Positions 52,904 to 62,403 are shown, numbered from the stretch's first letter. The stretch is 64,000 bases of DNA from 1-14-2-50-31-20 sp965370315 (GCA_965370315.1 CBDUTO010000001.1:1-64000); one strand, 5' to 3'. Notes: a model not told the origin generated them from the letters alone. A program made the numbers and translations.

Positions 52904-53983
52904 CTATACAATACTCTTTTTTGAATTTCTAAGATTAAAAATATGTGCTAATATTTGTGCAACTGCATGGAATAATTCTCCAGGTATTTCATCTCCAACA
53001 TCTGCTACTTTATAAAGTGCTCGTGCCAATTCTTTATTCTCTTCTAATGGAACTCCATTTTCAGTGGCTATCTTCTTAATTCTTTGAGCTAAACTATCCA
53101 TGCCTTTAGCCACAATTTTAGGAGCTGCATTTTTTTCTGGTTCATATTTAATTGCAATAGCGTAGTGAGTCGGGTTAGTAATCACCACGTCAGCATCAGG
53201 TACATCTTGCATCATTCGTTTACGAGCAGTCTCAAACTGAATAGACTTAATTCTTGCTTTTACTTCAGGATCACCTTCTGTTTGTTTTCCTTCATCTTTT
53301 ACGTCCTGCTTACTCATCTTCAAATCTTTTTTGTGTTTATGCTTTTGGAAAATAAAATCGGCAATTGCAATTACTGCAAAAACAAGTGCAAGCTTCCAGA
53401 CTAGAGTTAAAGCTGAATCAATCATAAACTCAACAATCTTAACTATAGAATGATCAGCAAGTAGAATTGCTTCACCTACCATGTCGTCTAAAACCCAATA
53501 TGTAAAAAGACCAATAACAAAGAGCTTTGCCAGAGATTTTGTAACTTCAACTAATGAACGCGAAGAGAAAAATATTCTTTTAAGTCCCTTGCCAGGATTA
53601 AACTTACTCGCTTTTGGCTTCATTGCTTTAAGAGATATTTTAAAACCAATTTGTCCTACATTTGATATAAATCCAATTGCCATTAAACCAAAGAGAATAG
53701 GAGCCATTGTTAAAGCAAAAAATCCGAGTGCTTTATAAAAATACAACTGAACAACACTCATGCTCAAAGTTAGTACATCCAAAGAGCTAAAAATATATCT
53801 AGTCATTCCACCAATTTGGTCTGCCATAAAACTTTTAAAACTGTAAAGGATAAAGAATCCGCCAGCAAATATTAAAAAGCCACTCATCTCTTGACTTTTG
53901 GCTACCTGTCCTTCATTTCTAGTATCCTCAAGCTTCTTCTGCGTAGCATCTTCGGTTTTTTCTTGACCTTCGTTATTAGCCAT
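52904..53983 (-). CDS. flhB: FlhB, export specificity switch protein
   Basis: A 359-residue export-gate protein. Basic N-terminus with EKTEDATQKKLEDTRNEGQV, four transmembrane helices between about 30 and 215, then the cytoplasmic domain with the autocleavage site NPTH in VVITNPTHYAIAIKY near 265. Cleavage switches export from rod/hook to filament substrates, and the intact site predicts normal switching. It is separated from fliR by a 152-base gap holding a palindromic repeat, unlike the tight joints elsewhere in this operon. Confidence 0.96.
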   Translation of the reverse strand: MANNEGQEKTEDATQKKLEDTRNEGQVAKSQEMSGFLIFAGGFFILYSFKSFMADQIGGMTRYIFSSLDVLTLSMSVVQLYFYKALGFFALTMAPILFGLMAIGFISNVGQIGFKISLKAMKPKASKFNPGKGLKRIFFSSRSLVEVTKSLAKLFVIGLFTYWVLDDMVGEAILLADHSIVKIVEFMIDSALTLVWKLALVFAVIAIADFIFQKHKHKKDLKMSKQDVKDEGKQTEGDPEVKARIKSIQFETARKRMMQDVPDADVVITNPTHYAIAIKYEPEKNAAPKIVAKGMDSLAQRIKKIATENGVPLEENKELARALYKVADVGDEIPGELFHAVAQILAHIFNLRNSKKSIV

Positions 53984-54028
53984 TTTTTAATTCCATACTA
54001 GAGTTTAAGTTTTCGAACATAGTGGCTT

Positions 54029-54094
54029 GCCACAAAGACTCGAAGACACAAAGGTTCATTTCATTTTTTCTTTGTGTCTTAGTGACTTGGTGGC
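54029..54094. repeat. Palindromic repeat inside the fliR-flhB gap
   Basis: Two 25-base arms, GCCACAAAGACTCG... and ...TTAGTGACTTGGTGGC, pair at 21 of 25 positions around a 16-base loop. The inner half GAAGACACAAAG/CTTTGTGTCTT is nearly perfect. It occupies most of the only large gap in the export operon. The sequence type is a familiar intergenic palindrome in this broad group (from memory). Confidence 0.65.
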
Positions 54095-54135
54095 TAATAT
54101 TTTTATTAAAATTCATTATTATATTTTAGTTCTTT

Positions 54136-54906
54136 TTAGCTCATTGCTTTAACTAGTGTATAAAGTTTATTTTCAAATTCACCGAGTAAATTTTTAATTG
54201 TATAAAAATAGATTGGGAGTATTGCCATCAATAATAAAAATCCAACGCCAATTTTTAATGGTTGTGTAACGAAAAAGACTTGCATCTGCGGAATCATCTT
54301 TGCGAGAATACCTTCAGCAACATGTATTAAAAAAAATGAAACCAAAATTGGTGATGCTATCTTAACTGCAATAATGAATACAGATGATGAATATTGTATC
54401 ATCAATGTAAAGAGTGCTTCGTTCGATTGAAATTCTCCAAGTGGAATTACTTGAAACGAATAAGTTAGTGCTCTAATTACATATTGATGACCATCCATCA
54501 TAAAGAAAATCATTAATGCTAAAAAGTATATTACTTGCCCAATTACGTTTCCATTTGTTTTTTCAATCGGATTCATAACTTGAGCCATTGCCAATCCCAT
54601 ATCAAATCCAATAAAAGTACCGGCAAAACTGAATCCAAAAAAGACAAGATTAAGTGTAAACCCTATTATCAATCCTACAATCATCTCTTTAAGTGCCATA
54701 GCCAAAAGCCACCAAACATTAAAATCAATTGCTATGCTTGCTGAATCAGAGATGCTAAAAACTATGAAAGCTATTATAAAAGAGATAAATATTTTAACTT
54801 GTCCTGGAATACTATCGTGGCTATAGATTGGCGTAGCTACAAAAGCAGATGTGATTCTAATAAATATTAGTAATATCAGGGTGAAATCCGTGACTAAAAT
54901 TTCCAT
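54136..54906 (-). CDS. fliR: FliR, flagellar export gate protein
   Basis: A 256-residue membrane protein of the FliPQR core. Hydrophobic helices run along its length, with the family phrases RITSAFVATPIYSHDSIPGQ, VGLIIGFTLNLVFFGFSFAG and LAKMIPQMQVFFVTQPLKIG. It lies one base after fliQ. Length agrees with E. coli FliR (261). Confidence 0.95.
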   Translation of the reverse strand: MEILVTDFTLILLIFIRITSAFVATPIYSHDSIPGQVKIFISFIIAFIVFSISDSASIAIDFNVWWLLAMALKEMIVGLIIGFTLNLVFFGFSFAGTFIGFDMGLAMAQVMNPIEKTNGNVIGQVIYFLALMIFFMMDGHQYVIRALTYSFQVIPLGEFQSNEALFTLMIQYSSSVFIIAVKIASPILVSFFLIHVAEGILAKMIPQMQVFFVTQPLKIGVGFLLLMAILPIYFYTIKNLLGEFENKLYTLVKAMS

Positions 54907-54907
54907 A

Positions 54908-55174
54908 CTAAACCACTGTGTTTAATATGGAAAATAGTTTTAATGTTATTCCAATCATTTTCTCAATCATCCAAGGAATTAGAAAGATAATTGCAACAGC
55001 TGTAAACATAATTTTAGGAACAAAAGTAAGCGTCATTTCTTGAATTGAAGTTGCAGCTTGAAAAACTGAAATGATAATTCCTATTGTTAGAGAAACCCCA
55101 AGAATTGGAGTTAAAATTGTAAAGACTGTAAAAAACACTTCAGTCAAAACCTCTATTACTAATTCTTCAGTCAT
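54908..55174 (-). CDS. fliQ: FliQ, flagellar export gate protein
   Basis: An 88-residue two-helix membrane protein, the standard FliQ size. VFQAATSIQEMTLTFVPKI between the helices is the diagnostic loop. It is encoded directly between fliP and fliR with no gap. Confidence 0.95.
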   Translation of the reverse strand: MTEELVIEVLTEVFFTVFTILTPILGVSLTIGIIISVFQAATSIQEMTLTFVPKIMFTAVAIIFLIPWMIEKMIGITLKLFSILNTVV

Positions 55175-55975
55175 CTATCCAAAGCTCCTTATAACGGAGC
55201 CAATTATTAAACTCCATCCATCGATAAGAATAAAAAGTAAAATTTTAAATGGAAGTGAAATCATCATTGGCGGAATCATCATCATACCCATTGAAAGTAA
55301 GATTGATGCAATAATCATATCCACCATTATAAATGGGATGAAAATAAAAAATCCAATTATGAAACCAGCTCGTAACTCACTAATAGCAAAGGCTGGAAGT
55401 AAAATATAAGTAGGTAACTCAACTCTTGTTTCTGGCATTTCCATCTTTGCCATGTTAATAAACAGAGCTATATCTTCGTCACGAACATTGTTAAGCATGA
55501 ATTCACGAAGTGGCTGAATTCCTTTTTCCATTGCTTCTTCAACTTGAATTTCACCATTCATTAGTGGTTCTAAGGCTTCATCATTCATTCTAGTAAAAGT
55601 TGGATTCATCACAAAAAAAGTAACAAACAATGCAATACCTGCTAGTAGCTGACTTGGTGGCATCGATTGGGTTCCCAGTGCGGTTTTCAAAAAGTGAAAC
55701 ACAATTATTAGTCTTAAATATGATGTTGTCATTATCATTATTGATGGCGCAAGGGAGAGTATAGTCATCAATAAAAGGATTTGTAGCGTAGTAGAAACTT
55801 CTTCTGGAGAGTCAGCTGTTCCCATATCTATTCCTATTTTAGGAAATGGAATTGACTGGCTATTTTGGGAAAAGGCATCTGATGCAATAAAAAGCAATAG
55901 GAAAATGATAGAAATTATTTTCAATTTCTGTTTCACTTCTAAATGTGAAATACTATTTGTGTGTTTTTTATCCAT
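55175..55975 (-). CDS. fliP: FliP, flagellar export gate protein
   Basis: A 266-residue protein with a signal-like segment (about 18-36, ending AFSQ). Core helices carry TSYLRLIIVFHFLKTALGTQ, FVMNPTFTRMNDEALEP and ISLPFKILLFILIDGWSLI, the FliP signatures. FliP forms the export pore with FliQ and FliR. The first ~18 residues before the signal are unusually hydrophilic, so an internal start is possible, but no better ATG with a ribosome site is evident. Confidence 0.95.
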   Translation of the reverse strand: MDKKHTNSISHLEVKQKLKIISIIFLLLFIASDAFSQNSQSIPFPKIGIDMGTADSPEEVSTTLQILLLMTILSLAPSIMIMTTSYLRLIIVFHFLKTALGTQSMPPSQLLAGIALFVTFFVMNPTFTRMNDEALEPLMNGEIQVEEAMEKGIQPLREFMLNNVRDEDIALFINMAKMEMPETRVELPTYILLPAFAISELRAGFIIGFFIFIPFIMVDMIIASILLSMGMMMIPPMMISLPFKILLFILIDGWSLIIGSVIRSFG

Positions 55976-56024
55976 AATTGTTTAATATTTTCATCCTGAA
56001 AATCTATTCAAAATAGATTTTACA

Positions 56025-56366
56025 TCATGATTTCATTCCTAAATTCTGTTTAAATACTTCCGCAAATGTTTGCTTACCTTTTGTATCATCTTCAGGTTTA
56101 TCTTCTTCTACTGCATCTAGTTCTTTTAATAAGTTTATTGAATTATCTGAAATACCGAGCACCAAATACGAATCTTGTACTTTCACAATTGAGATATACT
56201 TTTTATTCATTATTGCTTGGGTAGAAATAACTTTAAATTGCGAAAGTTTTCTTTGATTTTTATTAATTACAAATCCACTTTTTCTTACAAAAAGTAAGGC
56301 TGCGTAGAGCAGCACTAGAACTAATATCAATGGCAATATTGTAGTTAACATTTCCCAAACTGTCAT
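56025..56366 (-). CDS. fliO: FliO-like export accessory protein
   Basis: A 113-residue protein with one N-terminal transmembrane helix (about 10-27) and a basic cytoplasmic part (FKVISTQAIMNKKYISIVKV and SYLVLGISDNSINLLKEL), the FliO pattern. FliO helps assemble the FliP ring and lies immediately upstream of fliP here. FliO is weakly conserved in general, so context carries part of the call. It overlaps the fliN stop by four bases. Confidence 0.85.
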   Translation of the reverse strand: MTVWEMLTTILPLILVLVLLYAALLFVRKSGFVINKNQRKLSQFKVISTQAIMNKKYISIVKVQDSYLVLGISDNSINLLKELDAVEEDKPEDDTKGKQTFAEVFKQNLGMKS

Positions 56367-56785
56367 GTAGTCATCTCTGTTAGATTATTCAGTTTATTTA
56401 GTGTTGTAATCCTAATTCCAAAATGTTTATCAACAACAACAACTTCACCTTCTGCAATTTTTTTGTTGTTCACAAAAATATCTACTGGCTCACTTGCTAA
56501 TTTGTTCAATTCAATTACATAGCCTCTTTCAAGTTCAAGTATATCTTTGATTGGCATTTTTGTTCTGCCAAGCTCAATATATACATTCATTTCTAGGTCT
56601 TGTAAAAACTCGAAAGATTCTGATGCACCAGGTGCGCCAAATTGTGTTTCATCTAAATCATCAAAGTCTGCTAAATCTGTTAAGATTTTATTTTGATCAG
56701 GAGCTTCATCTGGATTTGAAAATGCTGCAGGATCAAGTCCTTTTCCAATATTATTATCGTCATTTAATTCGTTGTTCTCGTCCAT
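56363..56785 (-). CDS. fliN: FliN, flagellar motor switch protein
   Basis: A 140-residue C-ring component. The N-terminal ~55 residues are acidic and disordered-looking (Asp/Asn/Glu-rich). The SpoA/FliN domain is about 60-135: LEMNVYIELGRTKMPIKDIL, then IELNKLASEPVDIFVNNKKI and GIRITTLN. It follows fliM by 22 bases. No fused FliY phosphatase domain is present. Confidence 0.95.
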   Translation of the reverse strand: MDENNELNDDNNIGKGLDPAAFSNPDEAPDQNKILTDLADFDDLDETQFGAPGASESFEFLQDLEMNVYIELGRTKMPIKDILELERGYVIELNKLASEPVDIFVNNKKIAEGEVVVVDKHFGIRITTLNKLNNLTEMTT

Positions 56786-56807
56786 TACTTCCTCTAATAA
56801 GTATACT

Positions 56808-57782
56808 TTAACTTAGTTTTCGTGTAATTTTAATTGCTTTTTTATTGTTGCTCACTCCGGGTCTGCCAGCATAAAGTGGTTTACCTGAAATACTAATTAT
56901 ATTTTCATTTTCAATTCTTGTTTTTAGTTTAATGATATCACCAACTTCCAAATTATTTAATTCGTTAAAAGTAATTGTTGATCTTCCAAACTCTACTTCT
57001 ATTGGAATTTCTGATAATTTCAGATTTTGTGATATAATTTCTTGCGATGTAGTTCCTTTATATTTATGAGGTCTTATAGACGAAAGTGATTGAGATGTTA
57101 ACTTAGCCATAACAGAATCGAAAGCATAAGTTGCAAAACAAAAGTTCATCATAAATCTTTTTTCTTCTAAAACCACTTCAAAAGAGATTATTAGTACAGA
57201 CTCGTTTGGGCTTGTGATTTGTGCGAAATCTATATTTGGTTCAAATTTATCTACTTTAAAATCATAATTTGTAAATGATGCCCACGATTTCTTAAGATCT
57301 AGCATAACCCTATCAACAACAACATTCATAACTTTCTCTTCAATTGCAGTTATTGTTTCATTATTCTTCTTTCCATTCCCAGAACCACCAAGCAGACGCT
57401 CCACAAGTGTACTCCCAAATTCTGGACTTATCTCTAAAATAGCTTTTATGTCTGTATCTAAAATATCGAAGGTGTAAACAAAAGATGGATTTGAAACAGA
57501 AAGAACATATTCTGAGTAGTAAATCTGATCGACACTAATAATATTTATATTAACTATTGTCTGTAACTTTGATACCAAAAACGAGCTAAAACTCTCAGCA
57601 AAATTCTCATGAATGTTTCTCATTGTCCGAAGTTGATTCTTAGATATACGGTTTGGTAATCTAAAATCAAAAGGAATAATCTCCTTTGAAGTAGACTTAT
57701 ATTCTACGTGGTCTTCTGAGTCACCGTCTTTTACATTATTCAGTAACGCATCAATTTCGGATTGTGATAGTAATTCTGCCAT
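56808..57782 (-). CDS. fliM: FliM, flagellar motor switch protein
   Basis: A 324-residue C-ring protein. The N-terminus has LLSQSEIDALLNNV, the phospho-CheY docking peptide, so switching by a CheY-type regulator is predicted. The CheC-like middle domain is about 45-235 (NFAESFSSFLVSKLQ, ERLLGGSGNG). The C-terminal SpoA domain is about 245-320 (IEVEFGRSTITFNELNNLEV). It starts one base after fliL ends. Confidence 0.96.
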   Translation of the reverse strand: MAELLSQSEIDALLNNVKDGDSEDHVEYKSTSKEIIPFDFRLPNRISKNQLRTMRNIHENFAESFSSFLVSKLQTIVNINIISVDQIYYSEYVLSVSNPSFVYTFDILDTDIKAILEISPEFGSTLVERLLGGSGNGKKNNETITAIEEKVMNVVVDRVMLDLKKSWASFTNYDFKVDKFEPNIDFAQITSPNESVLIISFEVVLEEKRFMMNFCFATYAFDSVMAKLTSQSLSSIRPHKYKGTTSQEIISQNLKLSEIPIEVEFGRSTITFNELNNLEVGDIIKLKTRIENENIISISGKPLYAGRPGVSNNKKAIKITRKLS

Positions 57783-57783
57783 T

Positions 57784-58329
57784 TTATTGCAATATCCATT
57801 TGCTGAAATAAACTTTGTTAATCTTTATATCTGGCATAAAACCTTCTACTTTATTGGTAATTTCATTTCTTAATGAATCCCTTAGAGCAACATCACCTAA
57901 AAATGCAGTTGATTTACTCGATATAACAGATATAATCATATCTTTTACTAAAAAATCTTTTTCTTCTAATTTTGCTCTATTCTCTTCTGTTGCTAAATCG
58001 AATGCTAAAGCGGTTAATAAAAATTTCCTTCCATTTGTATTTGCAGGATTTATAATTATTTCATCAATTGCATAAATAAATTGACCTGTAGAGGAATGCC
58101 CTTCTCCATCTTCAGCATCTCCACTATTTCCATCTGCTGATTCTTCTGTAGCTGCATCTCCTTTAGAACCATTATTAGCTCCAGCACCAACCTTATTCAT
58201 TAAAATATTGGCCGTTATAAAATAGACTAATATTAGTTGCACAATAAATGCAGGTACGCCAAACAGAATAATTTTGGTAATTGGTGATGATTTTTTTTCA
58301 ACTTTTACATCTTCGACTTCGTCAGCCAT
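57784..58329 (-). CDS. fliL: FliL, flagellar basal body-associated protein
   Basis: A 181-residue single-pass inner-membrane protein associated with the stator. One helix spans about 17-42 (ITKIILFGVPAFIVQLILVY). An acidic, Gly/Ser-rich linker follows, and then the periplasmic FliL domain about 80-181 (DEIIINPANTNGRKFLLTAL, VEGFMPDIKINKVYFSKWI). It is the first gene of the export/switch operon, with a sigma-54-like element in front. Confidence 0.9.
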   Translation of the reverse strand: MADEVEDVKVEKKSSPITKIILFGVPAFIVQLILVYFITANILMNKVGAGANNGSKGDAATEESADGNSGDAEDGEGHSSTGQFIYAIDEIIINPANTNGRKFLLTALAFDLATEENRAKLEEKDFLVKDMIISVISSKSTAFLGDVALRDSLRNEITNKVEGFMPDIKINKVYFSKWILQ

Positions 58330-58360
58330 GGTTCTCTCATATAATTTTTTCTATTACATG

Positions 58361-58376
58361 TTCAATTGATATGCCA
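58361..58376 (-). promoter_or_regulatory. Weak sigma-54-like promoter before fliL
   Basis: TGGCATATCAATTGAA keeps the -24 TGGCA and spacing of sigma-54 promoters, but the -12 GC is GA. The predicted start, near 58350, would leave a 21-base leader, much like the 19-base leader of the other flagellar operon. Confidence 0.35.
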
Positions 58377-58506
58377 TTAGAAAAAGTCGATTTTAATCAG
58401 TTTTGGAAAGATGCCAAATTAATAATGGCTATTATTGTGCAGTTGGTTGAATGATAAAGTTAACTTTAGGAGGAAATATTGTAGAGAGTACCAAATGTTT
58501 AATCCT

Positions 58507-58594
58507 CGTGTAGAGATGACTCGGTGAGTCATCTTTATAATTTGGTCTGAATTTAAATTGTTTGTAAAAGACGACCGCACCGGTCGCCTCTACG
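58507..58594. repeat. Twin-hairpin palindromic repeat
   Basis: The left hairpin AGATGACTC-GGT-GAGTCATCT (58514-58534) has a perfect 9-bp stem. The right hairpin has GACGACCG-CAC-CGGTCGCC with 7 of 8 pairs (58570-58588). The ends CGTGTAGAG and CCTCTACG are also inverted, so the halves look like two variant units of one repeat. It lies between the BNR-protein stop and fliL and may serve as the terminator of the former. Confidence 0.55.
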
Positions 58595-58610
58595 ATTAAA
58601 TACCTTTTTA

Positions 58611-61600
58611 TTATCGAAGTAGAATCATTTTCATTGTTTTGTTAAAACTGTCCGTTTTTAATTTGTAAAAATATACTCCACTTGTTAATCCACTTGAGTT
58701 AAAGTTTACCTCATAACTTCCAGCTTCTTGTTGTTTATTTACTAGAGTTGCTACTTCTCTTCCAAGTACATCATAAATAACAAGTCTTACTTCTTCCCTC
58801 TTACCTCTCACATTTGAAGGTATTTGATATCTTATTATTGTACTCGGATTAAACGGATTTGGGTAGTTCTGTTCAAGCACAAACTCCTTTGGTAAATTTT
58901 CATCTTCGTTATTCACATCAGTAGTAAGTGTTGTAATTTCATAAACAGTATTCTCTCCAGGCCAATCTGTAAGCGGACTTAAATCTGTAATTACATCACC
59001 AGCAGGTAATGATTTACCAGCTACAATATCGAAAAAACGATAATCACCACCAATGTGATCTTTAAATCCAATTGAAGCGCCAATATCTCCTCCTCCAAAC
59101 GTTCCAGATTGAATCTCTCCGTAACAGAACTCAATTTTATTAGTTCCTTCATAAAGCCGAACTTGGAAGTTTAACCTTGTAGTTGTGGATCCTGCATCCC
59201 AATATGCTCTTACATCTTCCCATTGCGTAACAAAAACTCTATTTGGTGAATTACCTAGGGTTGCATATCTAACATTTCCATTATTATCAGCATTTAAATC
59301 TTCCCACCAAGGACCAAGTGCTTTTGTTGGGCGAGATGTTCCAGCCATTCTTCCATTTTCATTTGCTCCAAGAGAACCAATTTGTTCAGCATTTGAAACT
59401 CCACGTTCTGTGCCAATAGTACCTTTCCCAAACTCAAACCAACCATTTGTACTTATCTGAACTTGGTTATATTCGTAATCATCATAAGTGAAGTTAAAAG
59501 GAAGCGTAGTAATTTTTTGAACATCATCGCCGTTAAATGTTACTCCACCTGTTATAGGTGAATATGTATTTGTTGATTTTGTAACAGTTGCATAAGCAAT
59601 ACTAGATGGTTCAAAGACTCTAATTACTTGACTGATTGTATCAGCGTCTGGTAATTGTGAATTACCAAACTTGATCAATTCGAAAGTATAGTTACCTTCA
59701 ATATCAAACTCATAACTACCATCAAAATTAATTGTTGTGCTTTCACTTGCTCCTAAGCAGCAGAAAGTTTGAGTATTTGAATAGACCTCTTCACTATTTG
59801 AGTTTAACAATCTGGCTTCAACGGAGTAGTTCTCAGTTTGAGTATTAGTTCCTGTATTTCTAATCATGGCACTAAATGTAAATTCTGTAAACTTCAATAC
59901 AGATGTTGGAAGCTCTACCATATTAATAGATAAGTAAAATTCTGGAGAATATATCAGTGGTCTTCTATATGCACCATTACCATGCGTTGCCACCCAAAGA
60001 GATCTGTTTGCATGCGAAATATTCAAATCCATTCCCATTACTGCTTCTGGTAATCCGTCATTGAATGATGTCCAGTTACTACCAGCATCTGATGAAACAA
60101 ATACACCCAAATCACTTCCTACATAAACATGATCGGAGTTAAATGGATCTACAATAACGGAAAGAGTTGGTACATCTGCAAGAGTTCCTGTAATATCAGT
60201 CCACTTCACTCCACCGTTATTGGATTTATAAACATGTCCTGAACCATATCCACCCAAAACGATGTAAATTGTTCCAGAATTATTTGGATCAATTGCAATA
60301 TCCATAGGGTATCTGTCTGGCAAATCAGATGTTACATCTGTCCAATTTGTACCACCATCTTGTGTTGCATAAATGTGACTTCGTGTAGCAACTGGAGCTG
60401 TTCCAATAAAAAGTATATCTGGATTTTGAGGGGAAACAGACATGGATAAAATTTCATTTCCATCTATATCATCACTAATTGCACTCCAGTTGTCACCACC
60501 ATTCTCGGTTTTAAATACACGCTTTCTTCCGGCATAGAGTATTGATGGATTCGATTCAGAAATAACATATGGTGCAATAAATGCTGCATCTCCATAAATA
60601 CCACTAACAATATTTGAGAAAGTGCTACCATGATTATTAGAGCGAAGTATATTTCCACGTTGCCAAGAACCATACATAATATTATCGTTCAATGAATTTA
60701 TTGCTGACCAGGAGCCATCTCCACCAATTACTCTCGCCCAATCATCTGTGCCATTATAAATAACTGTGTTATTGTCTTGCAAACCACCCATCGCTACATT
60801 GGAATCAGAGTAGGAAGATGAAAAGCCATTGTAAAATTGCGAGGTTTGTAGCCCATATCCAATATTAGTATAACTTTCTCCAAAATTTGTAGTGCGATAA
60901 ACGCCACCATCGCAAGCAATGTATAATACATTGTCGTAATTAGGATCGTGTGCATAATTGTGGTGGTCAACATGTGGTCCTGGAATATTTGATCTTGATA
61001 CTCCGCCATTGGATGAATAAGTAATTTGAACTCCAGCTTGCACCACTTTGCTTTCATCTGTTGGATGAACGGCAACCCAGTGTGCAAAAAATCCTTGGTA
61101 TTGCGGAACATCGCTTGAGTGAATTTTTGTCCAAGTATCTCCAAAGTCAGTAGTTTTATAAAGTCCTTTACCAGCAAGGCTATCAGCCACATCCGCAAAA
61201 ACAATATCTGGATTTGCTTTGTAAATATCCAATAATGTTTTACCTGTGTATGTTGGTAAACCAGAGACTCTATTCCAAGTATCTCCCCCATCTAGTGAGC
61301 GATAAATTCCAGCATCTGAACTTCCAAGGTTTCCTGTTGAAACTAAAATTTTATTTGTATCAGCAAGATGTACTACAATATCCTGCGCCATCTCAACTGA
61401 GTAAACTTCTTTCCAGCTTTCACCAAAATCGTATGAACGGTATATCCCTTCTGATGTTGCTGCAAATACAGTTTTGCTGTTCTCTGGATTAATAGCTAAA
61501 TCTTGAATCCCACGTCTTTGGTCAAATGTCCAATCGAGACTTTTATTCCAAGTTACTCCGCCGTCAGTAGTTTTTAGAATTCCAATTCCATAGCTTCCAC

Positions 61601-62147
61601 GCGAGGTTCGCCACACCAAGCCACCTTCCGATTGTGAATGCCCGTAAGTCTCTCCAGTTCCAATCAACATATTTAATGTATCAGCAGGATCAATTGTAAT
61701 TGCCATAACTCCGAGTGTTGGAAAACCTGTATGAATTCTGTGCCAATTTGACCCATTTGTTGAATTATAAGTTCTCCAAACTCCACCAGTTGCTGATCCA
61801 GAATAAAGAGTTTTTGAGTTCTGTGGATTAACAGCTAAACTTATCATTCTTCCTGGAACGTTTAATGGACCCATAGCTTTCCACGGTTCAACATCCATTG
61901 TTGTATTTATGGTTTTGCTCATGCGATTTTTTACGGAAGTATATTCTTCCATAAATTTACTTTTGGGAATCTCTTCGCCTGGGTAGGCTCTCATTCTATT
62001 CCAAAATTGGAGGGCTAACCTTGCGCCAGATTCTCTCTTTACTTCAACTCTATTTATTTCGGTATTCGTCAATGAGATTATCACAAAAGACAAGACTGAC
62101 ACAAGGAACAACATCGCTAATGAGATTTTTCTTAATCTATTTTTCAT
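58611..62147 (-). CDS. Secreted BNR/sortilin-like repeat protein with NYPNPFNP sorting domain
   Basis: A 1178-residue exported protein. The ATG at 62147 is chosen because GGAG lies six bases before it; the longer frame needs a TTG at 62159. A signal anchor (about 6-27) leads to a long beta-propeller region (about 70-725) of BNR/sortilin-type repeats, with recurrent VWRT, GGVTWNK and GGDNWSAISDD units. Then come a CARDB-like module (about 730-840), a further beta domain (about 850-1080) and the sorting domain with EQNYPNPFNPSTIIRYQIP near 1090. Asp-box propellers can bind glycans or proteins; no active site is evident. It lies between two flagellar loci without being part of either operon. Confidence 0.85.
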   Translation of the reverse strand: MKNRLRKISLAMLFLVSVLSFVIISLTNTEINRVEVKRESGARLALQFWNRMRAYPGEEIPKSKFMEEYTSVKNRMSKTINTTMDVEPWKAMGPLNVPGRMISLAVNPQNSKTLYSGSATGGVWRTYNSTNGSNWHRIHTGFPTLGVMAITIDPADTLNMLIGTGETYGHSQSEGGLVWRTSRGSYGIGILKTTDGGVTWNKSLDWTFDQRRGIQDLAINPENSKTVFAATSEGIYRSYDFGESWKEVYSVEMAQDIVVHLADTNKILVSTGNLGSSDAGIYRSLDGGDTWNRVSGLPTYTGKTLLDIYKANPDIVFADVADSLAGKGLYKTTDFGDTWTKIHSSDVPQYQGFFAHWVAVHPTDESKVVQAGVQITYSSNGGVSRSNIPGPHVDHHNYAHDPNYDNVLYIACDGGVYRTTNFGESYTNIGYGLQTSQFYNGFSSSYSDSNVAMGGLQDNNTVIYNGTDDWARVIGGDGSWSAINSLNDNIMYGSWQRGNILRSNNHGSTFSNIVSGIYGDAAFIAPYVISESNPSILYAGRKRVFKTENGGDNWSAISDDIDGNEILSMSVSPQNPDILFIGTAPVATRSHIYATQDGGTNWTDVTSDLPDRYPMDIAIDPNNSGTIYIVLGGYGSGHVYKSNNGGVKWTDITGTLADVPTLSVIVDPFNSDHVYVGSDLGVFVSSDAGSNWTSFNDGLPEAVMGMDLNISHANRSLWVATHGNGAYRRPLIYSPEFYLSINMVELPTSVLKFTEFTFSAMIRNTGTNTQTENYSVEARLLNSNSEEVYSNTQTFCCLGASESTTINFDGSYEFDIEGNYTFELIKFGNSQLPDADTISQVIRVFEPSSIAYATVTKSTNTYSPITGGVTFNGDDVQKITTLPFNFTYDDYEYNQVQISTNGWFEFGKGTIGTERGVSNAEQIGSLGANENGRMAGTSRPTKALGPWWEDLNADNNGNVRYATLGNSPNRVFVTQWEDVRAYWDAGSTTTRLNFQVRLYEGTNKIEFCYGEIQSGTFGGGDIGASIGFKDHIGGDYRFFDIVAGKSLPAGDVITDLSPLTDWPGENTVYEITTLTTDVNNEDENLPKEFVLEQNYPNPFNPSTIIRYQIPSNVRGKREEVRLVIYDVLGREVATLVNKQQEAGSYEVNFNSSGLTSGVYFYKLKTDSFNKTMKMILLR

Positions 62148-62226
62148 TACTAACTCCAAATCCGTTTCTATTTTATAATTGTTAAATTTAACATTTTTTA
62201 ATGGAAGATGAGAGGGGAAATGATAG

Positions 62227-62364
62227 TATTGAGGCTGTCTCGAAAGTTAATAAAATGTCATTCTGAGGAGTGAAGCGACGTGAGAATCTTCTGGATTTGC
62301 TAAAAATTAAAGATTTCTCTCTCCGTTTGAAATGACAAACACCACTTTTGAGACAGCCTCAATA
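62227..62364 (-). mobile_element. MITE-like element, copy B
   Basis: Terminal inverted repeats of 21 bases (62227-62247 and 62344-62364) match at 20 positions and contain GAGGCTGTCTC(A/G)AAAGT. The interior aligns with copy A at 48780 in the reverse orientation, including GTCATTCTGAGGAGTGAAGC and CGTGAGAATCTT. It has no ORF. The ends look like insertion-sequence ends of the GGCTGTCTCAAAA kind (from memory), so it may be mobilised in trans by an absent transposase. Confidence 0.78.
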
Positions 62365-62374
62365 TCAATAAAGA

Positions 62375-62403
62375 AAGCCAACCCCTATAATAGGAATTGG
62401 CTT
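62375..62403 (-). terminator. Terminator of flgE
   Basis: On the minus strand, AAGCCAATTCC pairs with GGGGTTGGCTT around a short loop, followed by TTCTTTATT. It begins 36 bases after the flgE stop codon. Confidence 0.7.
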
